DNA of 20,055 nt from Bordetella parapertussis (GTDB taxonomy: Bacteria; Pseudomonadota; Gammaproteobacteria; Burkholderiales; Burkholderiaceae_B): contig CAMBLP010000024.1 in assembly GCA_945868195.1 (NCBI GenBank), positions 1 to 20,055 on the forward strand, in the 5' to 3' direction. A model generated the notes under the pieces. It was not told the origin of the DNA. It saw only the letters and a list, made by a program, of their open reading frames with translations, and searched no databases. The position numbers and the translations under genes were made by a program. Positions within the stretch are counted from its first letter, which is position 1. Each line of letters begins with the position of its first letter. Shown one piece after another: positions 1-6,426 of the stretch.

Positions 1-57
1 GTTATTTGGCTCTCAAGTTTGTTTGTTTTGCACTTCCAACAGCAATAATGTACTTTT

Positions 58-125
58 ATCGTTCATATCTACTTATCGCTCATATCTACTTATCGCTCAT
101 ATCCTCTTGTCGCTCATATCCTCTT
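58..125. repeat. Four tandem copies of a 17-bp repeat
   Basis: Four head-to-tail 17-bp units lie at 58-74, 75-91, 92-108 and 109-125. The core is TCGCTCATATC followed by TACTT or CTCTT. Unit 1 has GTTC in place of GCTC, units 1 and 2 end in TACTT, units 3 and 4 end in CTCTT, and unit 4 begins with G. The array ends 31 bp before the start codon of the enoyl-CoA hydratase/isomerase gene. It could be an iterated protein-binding site or a simple slippage-prone repeat. The sequence alone does not decide. Confidence 0.85.
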
Positions 126-132
126 ATTAATG

Positions 133-138
133 TATATT
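133..138 (+). promoter_or_regulatory. Possible -10 box of the enoyl-CoA hydratase gene
   Basis: TATATT (5 of 6 to consensus) lies 18 bp before the start codon at 157, directly after the 17-bp repeat array. No good -35 box sits at normal spacing. The best candidate, TTGTCG at 107-112, is 20 bp upstream and inside the repeats, so any promoter here may need an activator. A GGAA at 146-149 is a weak ribosome binding site. Confidence 0.3.
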
Positions 139-156
139 TAGATTCGGAACGCTTCG

Positions 157-903
157 ATGAACCAAACTGTGCTTGCAGCAAAAACTGATGGGGTGCTGAC
201 TCTGACGATTAATCGTCCAGAGCGGCGGAATGCTTTGGATGTTGCGACTTATCTTGGGCTCGCTGAACATATTCGGGGAGCGGGGCAGGACAAGGAGGTA
301 CGGGCAATTGTTTTAACGGGTGCTGGAGGTTATTTCACTGCGGGGAATGATCTCAAAGATTTTCAAGTGCCTAGGCCAGATGGGGATAGTGCAGGGATTA
401 AATTTCTTCGCAGTCTTGTGGATTGTGATTTGCCGATTGTGGCTGCGGTTGAAGGGAGTGCGATCGGCATTGGTGTCACGCTGCTACAGCATTGCGACTT
501 TATCTATGCGGCAGAAAATGCCACGTTTAAAATTCCTTTCGTGCCACTTGGGTTATGTCCCGAAGGTGCTTCCAGTATGCTGATGGCGCAAATCGTCGGG
601 TCACGTCGTGCCACAGACTGGTTGCTGCGTGGCCGACCCTTTAGTGCAAAAGAAGCCTTGGACGCGGACTTCATCACCGCTCTGAGTGCACCTGGTCAGG
701 CGCTTGACGATGCACAAGCCGTTGCAAACGAGCTAGCCGCGCTCCCGCCCCAGGCGCTTCAAACATCCAAGCGGATGCTCAAGCACAGCCTCAGGCCAAA
801 GATTCATGCCGCATTTGATTATGAATGGGCACACTTCAACGAACGTTTGAAATCAGACGAAGCGCAAGCGGCATTTGCTGCATTTTTAAATAAAAAGAAA
901 TAA
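157..903 (+). CDS. Enoyl-CoA hydratase/isomerase family protein (ECI2-like)
   Basis: This is a 248-residue crotonase-fold protein of normal single-domain length. It acts on acyl-CoA thioesters in the cytoplasm. The oxyanion-hole segment AGNDLKDF (62-69) and the glycine-rich helix GSAIGIGVT (100-108) are clear. The active-site segment reads FVPLGLCPEGASS, with one acidic residue at E136. That PEG pattern resembles peroxisomal delta3,delta2-enoyl-CoA isomerases (ECI2/PECI) more than the two-glutamate enoyl-CoA hydratases. Isomerisation of unsaturated fatty acyl-CoA is therefore the more likely role, by inference. The start is ATG with a weak GGAA ribosome binding site 7 nt upstream. It is a lone gene, convergent with yccA, and a repeat-rich gap separates the two. 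The family is certain and the exact substrate is not. Confidence 0.9.
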   Translation: MNQTVLAAKTDGVLTLTINRPERRNALDVATYLGLAEHIRGAGQDKEVRAIVLTGAGGYFTAGNDLKDFQVPRPDGDSAGIKFLRSLVDCDLPIVAAVEGSAIGIGVTLLQHCDFIYAAENATFKIPFVPLGLCPEGASSMLMAQIVGSRRATDWLLRGRPFSAKEALDADFITALSAPGQALDDAQAVANELAALPPQALQTSKRMLKHSLRPKIHAAFDYEWAHFNERLKSDEAQAAFAAFLNKKK

Positions 904-916
904 TGCGTTGCTCGGG

Positions 917-962
917 TATCGATGCGTCTTAGCTTAGCTTTGCTTTGCTATCGATGCGTCTT
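917..962. repeat. 14-bp direct repeat flanking 5-bp repeats
   Basis: TATCGATGCGTCTT occurs exactly twice, at 917-930 and 949-962. Between and running into the second copy are four 5-mers at 931-950: AGCTT, AGCTT, TGCTT, TGCTA. The block starts 14 bp after the stop codon of the preceding gene and lies 9 bp before the palindromic element. It has no coding potential. Confidence 0.8.
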
Positions 963-971
963 CATTTTGAT

Positions 972-1169
972 TTAAGGGGAGGGTATACAGTACGACAAAC
1001 CTTCAGTGCAGCCAAGCCCAACGCAGAGCCCATCGCAAAACAACGCCCTTGTCTGAGCCCCTCGGGGCGAGTTTGGGCGTTGTGCGATGGGCTCAAAGTT
1101 GGGCGCAGGGCAGTCCGGGCTCCGCCCGGACCCAGCATGGGTTTGACGTACTGTATACCCTCCACTTAA
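972..1169. mobile_element. MITE-like palindromic element with 29-bp inverted ends
   Basis: This non-coding element of about 198 bp has terminal inverted repeats at 972-1000 and 1141-1169, matching at 27 of 29 positions. Both ends share GGAGGGTATACAGTACG. The outermost bases on each side are TTAA, which could be a target-site duplication or part of the repeat. Inside is a second dyad. GCCCAAC (1016-1022) pairs with GTTGGGC (1098-1104). GAGCCCATCGC (1026-1036) pairs with GCGATGGGCTC (1084-1094), and the stem continues through AACGCCC and GGGCGTT. The centre is GCCCC-TC-GGGGC (1057-1068). A separate perfect hairpin, GTCCGGGC-TCC-GCCCGGAC, occupies 1113-1131. The ORFs across it only reflect the symmetry. 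It resembles a non-autonomous transposon relic or a genome-dispersed intergenic repeat. Copy number cannot be judged from one window. Confidence 0.7.
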
Positions 1170-1180
1170 AAACAAACCAG

Positions 1181-1208
1181 AAAAAGAAAAGGCCCACCGA
1201 AGTGGGCC
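1181..1208 (-). terminator. Rho-independent terminator of yccA
   Basis: On the minus strand, GGCCCAC-TTCG-GTGGGCC forms a perfect 7-bp stem with a UUCG tetraloop (1191-1208). A T-rich tract TTTTCTTTTT (1181-1190) follows. It lies 25 bp beyond the yccA stop codon and fits that gene. On the plus strand the hairpin has no U-tract. Confidence 0.92.
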
Positions 1209-1233
1209 TCTGCAACAAACTGCGTCTAATGAC

Positions 1234-1938
1234 TTAGTCGCGGTTGCCGCCAAAAATACCGAGGATGGCAAGCAGGTTGGCAAAGACGTTATAGACGTCG
1301 AGGTAAATCGCCAAGGTTGCTGACACATAGTTCGTCTCACCGCCATTCACGACACGCTGCAGATCGATCAGCATAAAGGCCGAAAACACTACGATGGCCA
1401 GTACGGAGACCGTCAACATCAATGCAGGAATCTGCAAGAAGATGTTGGCAACGCTTGCGAGCAACAGCACGATGACGCCGATGAACATGAACTTGCTCAG
1501 GCCCGAGAGATCCCGCTTGATGGACGTGGCAAGTGTAGCCATTGTGCCGAATACAACTGCGGTGCCGCCGAACGCGAACATCACTAAGGAAGTACCGTTA
1601 CTCATCCCCAATACAAAGCCCAGCATGCGCGAGAGCATGAGACCCATGAAGAAGGTAAAGAGCAGTAACAGGCCGACGCCTAAGGAGTTTTCTTTGTTTT
1701 TCTCGACGGCAAACATCAGACCGAAGGCGCCTATGAGAAAGACGATGACAGTCGTGCCTGGGCTAGCAGCCATAACTTGGTTCAGGCCGCTATACATGCC
1801 CACGGCAGCGCCGAGGACGGTTGGAATCAGTGAAAGCGCCAGCAGCCAATAGGTGTTGCGCAAAACCCGGTTGCGCACGACTTCGGCTGGGCCCGTTTGG
1901 TAAGGGCTGCGTGATAGTGTGGGACGCGGATCATTCAT
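1234..1938 (-). CDS. yccA: Bax inhibitor-1/YccA family membrane protein
   Basis: This is a 234-residue integral membrane protein of the BI-1/YccA family, with about seven hydrophobic segments after a polar N-terminus of roughly 27 residues. E. coli YccA is of similar length and is known as a substrate and modulator of the membrane protease FtsH. Family hallmarks are the FGLMFAVEKNKENSLG stretch between early membrane segments and the conserved acidic late region FMLIDLQRVVNGGETNYVSA, followed by a final membrane segment. The start ATG (1936-1938) has a strong ribosome binding site AAAGGAGC at 1944-1951. It lies downstream of pepA and holC on the same strand, and a terminator hairpin sits directly before its ribosome binding site. 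Its own terminator follows the stop. The function is assigned by family only. Confidence 0.92.
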   Translation of the reverse strand: MNDPRPTLSRSPYQTGPAEVVRNRVLRNTYWLLALSLIPTVLGAAVGMYSGLNQVMAASPGTTVIVFLIGAFGLMFAVEKNKENSLGVGLLLLFTFFMGLMLSRMLGFVLGMSNGTSLVMFAFGGTAVVFGTMATLATSIKRDLSGLSKFMFIGVIVLLLASVANIFLQIPALMLTVSVLAIVVFSAFMLIDLQRVVNGGETNYVSATLAIYLDVYNVFANLLAILGIFGGNRD

Positions 1939-1953
1939 TTAAAGCTCCTTTCT

Positions 1954-1983
1954 AAAAAAGGACTCGACCAATTGATTGAGTCC
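1954..1983 (-). terminator. Terminator hairpin in the yccA leader / after holC
   Basis: On the minus strand, GGACTC (1978-1983) and GAGTCC (1960-1965) form a 6-bp stem around a 12-nt loop that may pair partly. Six T (1954-1959) follow. The T-run ends 2 nt before the yccA ribosome binding site at 1944-1951. It can end holC transcripts, but no room is left for a promoter between it and yccA. Any yccA mRNA starting upstream must read through it. Confidence 0.75.
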
Positions 1984-2060
1984 AGAGTCTATGACCGAAA
2001 GCATACCTTACAGTTCCCTGAAAGGCTAGATTTCTTGCAAAAAGTAGGGAAATTTTAGTC

Positions 2061-2507
2061 TCAGGGCTGTGCGGTACTTTGTAGCGAAAAAGACTTGAGG
2101 TCATGACCCGCTGCTTGGTAGGTCCGCCAACGCTGTCGCGCAGTCTCTTTATCTTCAGGTTGCTCCGAAACAATCTCCAGGACCCGCTCAAGCGTCCCGC
2201 AGGTGGGTGGACAGCTGTCATCGAGGTTGAGCAACCAGGTATCTGGGGATACACCTTCGAGGGCGAGCCCTAAGTCTTTGGCGACCAGTACGATGGGCGT
2301 TTTGGTCGCTAAAGGGTCGTCTGCCCAGACATGTGGAACAAAAGCCGCTTTATCGACGGCCCAAAGCTTTTGATCATATTGGCGCAAACGGGCGACATCG
2401 CTACAGTACACCACCATTTTTTGACCTGCCAGGTACTGTTTTAAAGTGGTCTGGCAGGCTTGGGTGATGCGTTCTGAGGCACCGAAGGCGAAATGAATAC
2501 GCGCCAT
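2061..2507 (-). CDS. holC: DNA polymerase III chi subunit
   Basis: This 148-residue protein matches HolC, the chi subunit of the DNA polymerase III clamp-loader complex. With psi, chi links the clamp loader to single-strand binding protein. The family signature LWAVDKAAFVPH (48-59) is present, followed by a strand-rich region (TPIVLVAKD) and a polar C-terminal tail. The length is normal. It starts 9 bp after the pepA stop codon without a clear Shine-Dalgarno sequence, so translation is probably coupled to pepA. The pepA-holC order is common in proteobacteria. In many genomes valS follows. Here yccA does, behind a terminator hairpin. Confidence 0.93.
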   Translation of the reverse strand: MARIHFAFGASERITQACQTTLKQYLAGQKMVVYCSDVARLRQYDQKLWAVDKAAFVPHVWADDPLATKTPIVLVAKDLGLALEGVSPDTWLLNLDDSCPPTCGTLERVLEIVSEQPEDKETARQRWRTYQAAGHDLKSFSLQSTAQP

Positions 2508-2516
2508 ATTCAGGGT

Positions 2517-4031
2517 TTAGGCCTGATTGAGGAGGTATTGCACGAGCAAAGGTACAGGGCGGGCTGTTGAGCCTTTTTCTTTGCCCCCGCGCCAAGCTGT
2601 TCCAGCGATATCGAGATGTGCCCAGCTGTAAGCTTTGGTGAAGCGTGACAAGAAGCACGCCGCAGTGACTGCCCCGGCTGGGGGGCCACCGATATTGGCC
2701 ATGTCGGCAAAATTGGACTTGAGTTGCTCTTGATAGGCCTCGTCCAGAGGCATGCGCCAAGCTGGGTCGAGAGCCTGTTTGCCGGCGGCTAGCAAGGCGT
2801 CAGCCAAGCTGTCATCGGTTGAGAATAGGCCTGAGTTCACGCCACCCAACGCGACGACACATGCACCCGTCAAGGTCGCGATATCGATCACAGCAGAGGG
2901 CTTGAAACGCTCGGCATAGGTCAACGCGTCACACAATACCAAGCGGCCTTCGGCGTCTGTGTTGAGGATCTCGATCGTCTGGCCGGACATGCTGGTGACG
3001 ACATCGCCTGGTTTGTTGGCGGTGCCGCTTGGCATATTTTCGCAAGTAGGGATCAGTCCGATCACCTCGCCCGCCAATTCGATCTCGGCGATCGCGCGGA
3101 AAGTGCCCAACACACTCGCTGCACCACACATATCAAATTTCATTTCATCCATCGTGCCAGCGGGCTTGATGGAGATGCCCCCTGAGTCAAACGTAATGCC
3201 TTTTCCGACGAGGACGACGGGGCCTTTGTCTTTGGTGCCTTTGCCGGTTTTTTTAGTAGCTTCCTTGCCTTTGTAGTGCATCACAATAAAGCGCGGTGCT
3301 TCGGCGGAGCCTTTTGCAACCGATAAAAAGGAGCCCATACCGAGCGCTTCGATTTGTTTACGATCGAGCACACTGACCTTGATGCTTTTGAATTCACGGC
3401 CCAGTTTTTTTGCAGTGTCACCCAAGTAGGTGGGGGTACACAAATTGCCTGGCATATTGCCCAGCGTGCGGGCCAGCGACATACCCTGACCTAGGGCTGC
3501 GCCTTCTTTGAGTCCTTCGTTGGCTGCGCTTTGATCTGTCTTCGCAACGAGAATTGAGATTTTTTTGAGCTTTGGGCGCGCCTCAAGATCTGGTTTTCCG
3601 AAGCTCGCATCGTAGTAATAGGTGGCCTCGCTGGCCGAGCTCGCAGCAATGCGGGCACGGTCTCTGGGGGTGCTAGAGCCATACGCGATCCCTGCGATGC
3701 TGGATGCGGCTTCGGTCAGGCGTGCTTGAACACACACGTTCGCAAAGGCGCGTTCAGCGCTCGCTTGCGATTTGGCGCTGTAATCAGCTTGCTTGCCGAG
3801 CCCCACCAGGACAATACGTGCGGCGGTCACACCGGTCAGGTCGCGCAAAACAAGGGTGGAGCCCGAACGGCCTTGAAATTCGCTTTTTACCACCGCACGA
3901 ACGGCGCCCTGGCTGGCGCGATCAATAATGTCTGCCGTGGTGCTCAAAATGCTATCGGAGAAAACGCCAATCGCGAGTGCCGCGGTTTTGATTTGATGGG
4001 GGGAGACGGTAACGTGCGTGCTGAAGTCCAT
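2517..4031 (-). CDS. pepA: Leucyl aminopeptidase, M17 family
   Basis: This is a 504-residue cytosolic two-metal aminopeptidase that removes N-terminal residues, with a preference for leucine. The M17 signature NTDAEGRL is at 357-364. Relative to E. coli PepA numbering (+7), the metal ligands K277, D282, D300, D359 and E361 and the catalytic K289 and R363 are all in place. The N-terminal 190 residues form the macro-like domain. One oddity is a lysine-rich stretch, about 254-269 (KGKEATKKTGKGTKDK), just before the VVLVGKG metal site, which looks longer than in E. coli. The start ATG has AGGA close upstream (4035-4038). It is divergent from cysB, and a GATAAT on the minus strand (4082-4087) is a weak candidate -10 box. 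E. coli PepA also binds DNA in Xer recombination. That role cannot be judged here. Confidence 0.96.
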   Translation of the reverse strand: MDFSTHVTVSPHQIKTAALAIGVFSDSILSTTADIIDRASQGAVRAVVKSEFQGRSGSTLVLRDLTGVTAARIVLVGLGKQADYSAKSQASAERAFANVCVQARLTEAASSIAGIAYGSSTPRDRARIAASSASEATYYYDASFGKPDLEARPKLKKISILVAKTDQSAANEGLKEGAALGQGMSLARTLGNMPGNLCTPTYLGDTAKKLGREFKSIKVSVLDRKQIEALGMGSFLSVAKGSAEAPRFIVMHYKGKEATKKTGKGTKDKGPVVLVGKGITFDSGGISIKPAGTMDEMKFDMCGAASVLGTFRAIAEIELAGEVIGLIPTCENMPSGTANKPGDVVTSMSGQTIEILNTDAEGRLVLCDALTYAERFKPSAVIDIATLTGACVVALGGVNSGLFSTDDSLADALLAAGKQALDPAWRMPLDEAYQEQLKSNFADMANIGGPPAGAVTAACFLSRFTKAYSWAHLDIAGTAWRGGKEKGSTARPVPLLVQYLLNQA

Positions 4032-4195
4032 AGGTCCTGCCTGTTGATGAGCTTGAGGTGATAAAGATTGCGGATGTTTAGATTATCTCGCATGTTTTGT
4101 CTGTGTGGTGAATTCAGCCTTTGGGTTTACGGCAGTAGTGAAAAGGTCGAGGCTTACAAATCATCTAGTAGATACAAACTTATTCAAAAAAGTTA

Positions 4196-4224
4196 TTTAG
4201 AATATTTCCTATATTACTTATAAT
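4196..4224 (+). promoter_or_regulatory. Predicted sigma-70 promoter of cysB
   Basis: A perfect -10 box TATAAT lies at 4219-4224. It is preceded at 17-bp spacing by TTTAGA (4196-4201, 4 of 6 to consensus). The start codon is 22 bp downstream, with AGGAGA (4234-4239) as ribosome binding site. The 215-bp gap shared with pepA is AT-rich on this side. It also holds a short perfect dyad ATCTA-G-TAGAT at 4163-4173, about 23 bp before the -35 box, which could be an operator but is short. Confidence 0.7.
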
Positions 4225-4245
4225 CGTGTTTATAGGAGATTCAAC

Positions 4246-5190
4246 ATGAATTTGCAGCAGTTTCGTTTTGTCCGTGAAACCATTCGCCGAGATTTCAACC
4301 TCACAGAGGCGGCTCGCAGTTTGTTTACCTCACAGCCTGGGGTGTCCAAAGCGATCCTAGAATTTGAGGGTGAGCTTGGCGTCCAGATTTTTGAGCGGCA
4401 TGGTAAGCGAATCAAGGGCTTAACCAAGCCCGGTAAGGCTGTGGCGCAGGTTGTCGAGCGCATCATGCAAGAGATCGACAATCTCAAAAAAGTCAGTGAT
4501 GAGTTTGCTAAGCGCGACGAGGGTAGTTTAGTGATTGCGTGTACGCATACGCAGGCTCGCTATGTGTTGCCCAAAGTGATACCGGCTTTTCGCCAACAGT
4601 TTCCTAAAGTGCATCTTGCGCTTGCCGAGGGCAGTCCCCCGCAACTCGCACAAATGGTGCTGAGCGGGCAGGCCGATCTCGCGGTCGCCACGGAGTCCTT
4701 GGCGCTCACGCCTGGACTCGAAACCATGCCTTGCTACATTTGGGAACACTCTGTGGTCATCAAACCTGATCACCCTCTTGCTGCGCTTTCTCATAAAAAA
4801 GGCTTTGAGCTCACGCTTGAGCATTTGGCGAGCCATCCGATCGTGACATACGACAAGGCTTTTTCAGGGCGACTCTCGATTGACCGCGCCTTTGAGGCGC
4901 ATAGTATCCGACCCGATGTGGTGCTCGAAGCGATCGATGCCGACGTGATCAAAACCTATGTGGATGTTGGCTTGGGGATCGGCATTATTGCCGGTATGGC
5001 CTATGAGCCCGCGCGTGACGGAAATCTGGTGAGTCTGCCCGCCGGACATTTGTTTGGCAAGCAAACGACCAAGGTTGCACTCAAGTCCGGGGTGTTTTTG
5101 CGTGATTACGTTTACACCTTTATTTCGATGTTAAACCCCGAGTTAGATGCTGAATATGTTCGAAATATTATTGAAAATAAACACGAATGA
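4246..5190 (+). CDS. cysB: LysR-type sulfur regulator CysB
   Basis: This 314-residue LysR-family regulator matches CysB, which controls sulfate assimilation and cysteine synthesis in response to acetylserine and thiosulfate. The N-terminal winged helix-turn-helix covers about 1-60, with the recognition region LFTSQPGVSKAI at 26-37. The ligand-pocket residues known from Klebsiella CysB are conserved at the same positions: T100, T102 and Q103 in ACTHTQARY, and T149. T201 corresponds to T202. The length is normal. The start ATG has a strong AGGAGA ribosome binding site 6 nt upstream and a good promoter. No sulfur-assimilation gene lies in the window, so it acts in trans. Its downstream neighbour has its own Fur-type promoter and is probably transcribed separately. 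Confidence 0.95.
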   Translation: MNLQQFRFVRETIRRDFNLTEAARSLFTSQPGVSKAILEFEGELGVQIFERHGKRIKGLTKPGKAVAQVVERIMQEIDNLKKVSDEFAKRDEGSLVIACTHTQARYVLPKVIPAFRQQFPKVHLALAEGSPPQLAQMVLSGQADLAVATESLALTPGLETMPCYIWEHSVVIKPDHPLAALSHKKGFELTLEHLASHPIVTYDKAFSGRLSIDRAFEAHSIRPDVVLEAIDADVIKTYVDVGLGIGIIAGMAYEPARDGNLVSLPAGHLFGKQTTKVALKSGVFLRDYVYTFISMLNPELDAEYVRNIIENKHE

Positions 5191-5202
5191 GTATTATTAC
5201 GC

Positions 5203-5230
5203 TTGATATTTAAATAAGAATCATTATCAT
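5203..5230 (+). promoter_or_regulatory. Promoter with overlapping Fur box
   Basis: TTGATA (5203-5208) and TATCAT (5225-5230), each 5 of 6 to consensus, are spaced by 16 bp. A Fur-box match lies at 5210-5228: it ends in AATCATTATC and agrees at 14 of 19 positions with the consensus GATAATGATAATCATTATC. The box fills the spacer and covers most of the -10 box, the usual geometry for iron-dependent repression. The GTG start at 5260 follows with TAGGAG at 5249-5254. Confidence 0.75.
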
Positions 5231-5259
5231 TTAGTCTGTGACCATTTTTAGGAGCAGAC

Positions 5260-5679
5260 GTGATTCCAATTCGCAGTTCTTCTTACGCCAGCGGTTCGAC
5301 CCCACACAACACAGCACGCAAAATAGATCTTGGGCAGTCGACCTCAACGCTTAGCGCGGTGATCGTGGGGGCGGATCGCCTTGGAAACATCCCAGACTTG
5401 CTGCGCGGACACAATATTTCGATTACGCACCATATTAGTGGTCGGGATCCCGCGCATCAAAAAAAGACGCTTGCGCTGCCGAGTGGCACGCAAATCGTCA
5501 TTCTTTTGACGGATTTTTTAGGCCATAACGTCATGAAAACGTTTAGGAATGCGGCCTTAAAGTCTGGGGTGAGGGTGGTCGCATGCAGACGATCTGTGTG
5601 TGCGATGCAACAGGCGCTCGAGCAATGCGGCTTGTGTGATTGCGTTGGATCAGCGCGCTGCGATCAGCGTCGGGTCTAG
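5260..5679 (+). CDS. DUF2325 domain protein, probably Fur-regulated
   Basis: This 139-residue soluble protein is recognised as DUF2325 from AVIVGADRLGNIPDLLRGHNI (33-53), HHISGRDPAHQKK (57-69) and ILLTDFLGHNVM (81-92). The fold looks like a small alpha/beta domain. The molecular function of the family is not established. The last 31 residues hold six cysteines (109, 114, 123, 126, 128, 134), including CGLCDC, which could bind iron or another metal. The start is GTG (5260) with TAGGAG 5 nt upstream. A promoter with a Fur box lies directly before it, so expression should rise when iron is scarce, by inference. The 3' end overlaps the convergent NlpC/P60 gene by 30 bp. The gene call is firm and the function is unknown. 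Confidence 0.87.
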   Translation: MIPIRSSSYASGSTPHNTARKIDLGQSTSTLSAVIVGADRLGNIPDLLRGHNISITHHISGRDPAHQKKTLALPSGTQIVILLTDFLGHNVMKTFRNAALKSGVRVVACRRSVCAMQQALEQCGLCDCVGSARCDQRRV

Positions 5680-6264
5680 GCGACGAGCGCCTGTATAACG
5701 CGCTGTCCAATAGCGAAGTGTCATGTCTTCGACGCGTACAACAGAACCGCGTGTCGGGGCATGAACAAACTTGTTTTGACCCAAATAGACACCGACGTGC
5801 GAGTATCGCGTCCCTAAGGTATTAAAAAAGACCAGATCACCGACCTGGAGGTCTTTTTTGTTGATTTTGTCACCAAACTTGGCGATATCATCCGCACGCG
5901 GAGGAAGTTTTAAACCCAAGGACCGTTGCGCTGAGTACACAATCAACCCACTACAGTCAAAACCAGTTTGGGGGGATTTGCCACCCCAACGGTAACGAAT
6001 CCCGAGCTGATTAAGCGCTTGGTTGGCCAGCGGATGATCGATCTGACCCAATCCAGCCACGTATTTAGGCCCGACGGCAAAGGCGCCGATTGGGTCGGCG
6101 GCGTTGCGCCAGTCAATACCCGCGCGCTTGCTGTTTCCCGAGCCGTCTTGTCCTGCGCAACCCACCAATATGGCCGCTCCCAAGCAAGCAAACACCACGC
6201 GTGTGCTTTGCAGCATCTGCAGGGCGATTCTTGACATTGCGCTTGCGGTTGTGGGGAAAGTCAT
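5650..6264 (-). CDS. NlpC/P60 family lipoprotein, putative murein endopeptidase
   Basis: This protein of up to 204 residues ends in an NlpC/P60 domain (about 78-195), which cleaves peptidoglycan stem peptides. The catalytic residues are visible: C104 in GFDCSGL, H156 in SHVGVY and H168 in KFVHAP. A hydrophobic segment ending in a lipobox LVGC (C36) makes it a likely outer-membrane or periplasmic lipoprotein. The start is uncertain, because none of the candidate ATGs (6264, 6237, 6216) has a clear Shine-Dalgarno sequence. The one at 6216 gives a compact 19-residue signal peptide before the lipid-anchored cysteine, whereas 6264 leaves an unusually long leading segment. It resembles E. coli Spr/MepS and NlpC. 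It is transcribed alone, and its last 30 bp overlap the convergent DUF2325 gene. Confidence 0.92.
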   Translation of the reverse strand: MTFPTTASAMSRIALQMLQSTRVVFACLGAAILVGCAGQDGSGNSKRAGIDWRNAADPIGAFAVGPKYVAGLGQIDHPLANQALNQLGIRYRWGGKSPQTGFDCSGLIVYSAQRSLGLKLPPRADDIAKFGDKINKKDLQVGDLVFFNTLGTRYSHVGVYLGQNKFVHAPTRGSVVRVEDMTLRYWTARYTGARRLDPTLIAAR

Positions 6265-6297
6265 CGTTTTAATGCACTCGGTAGGACGAAAAAATTC

Positions 6298-6326
6298 GTT
6301 GAATAAATGATAAATATTGATTCAAC
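6298..6326. other. AT-rich gap with a 7-bp dyad, upstream of the NlpC/P60 gene
   Basis: GTTGAAT (6298-6304) and ATTCAAC (6320-6326) form a perfect inverted repeat around 15 AT-rich bases, 34 bp before the NlpC/P60 start on the minus strand. It could be an operator. The wider gap 6265-6426, between that gene and the prpE remnant, shows no convincing ORF, RNA gene or strong promoter. Confidence 0.35.
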
Positions 6327-6426
6327 ACATCAAAAAGTTCGGTTTGGAAAGGCTCGTGAAAGCTAGACCTGACAGAATATTAGTACAGAAAGCCTCAAAA
6401 TTCCAAAAAAACAGTCGGAGACGGTC

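Noticed and set aside
58..125. CRISPR array
   Set aside because: The 17-bp units are directly adjacent with no spacers, and no cas gene is present.
945..1346. Several ORFs of 62-124 codons on both strands across the palindromic region
   Set aside because: They mirror each other because the DNA is an inverted repeat, resemble no known protein, lack ribosome binding sites, and one runs into yccA.
4163..4173. ATCTAGTAGAT dyad as a CysB autoregulatory site
   Set aside because: It is too short and does not show an extended LysR-type site. Kept only as a remark on the cysB promoter.
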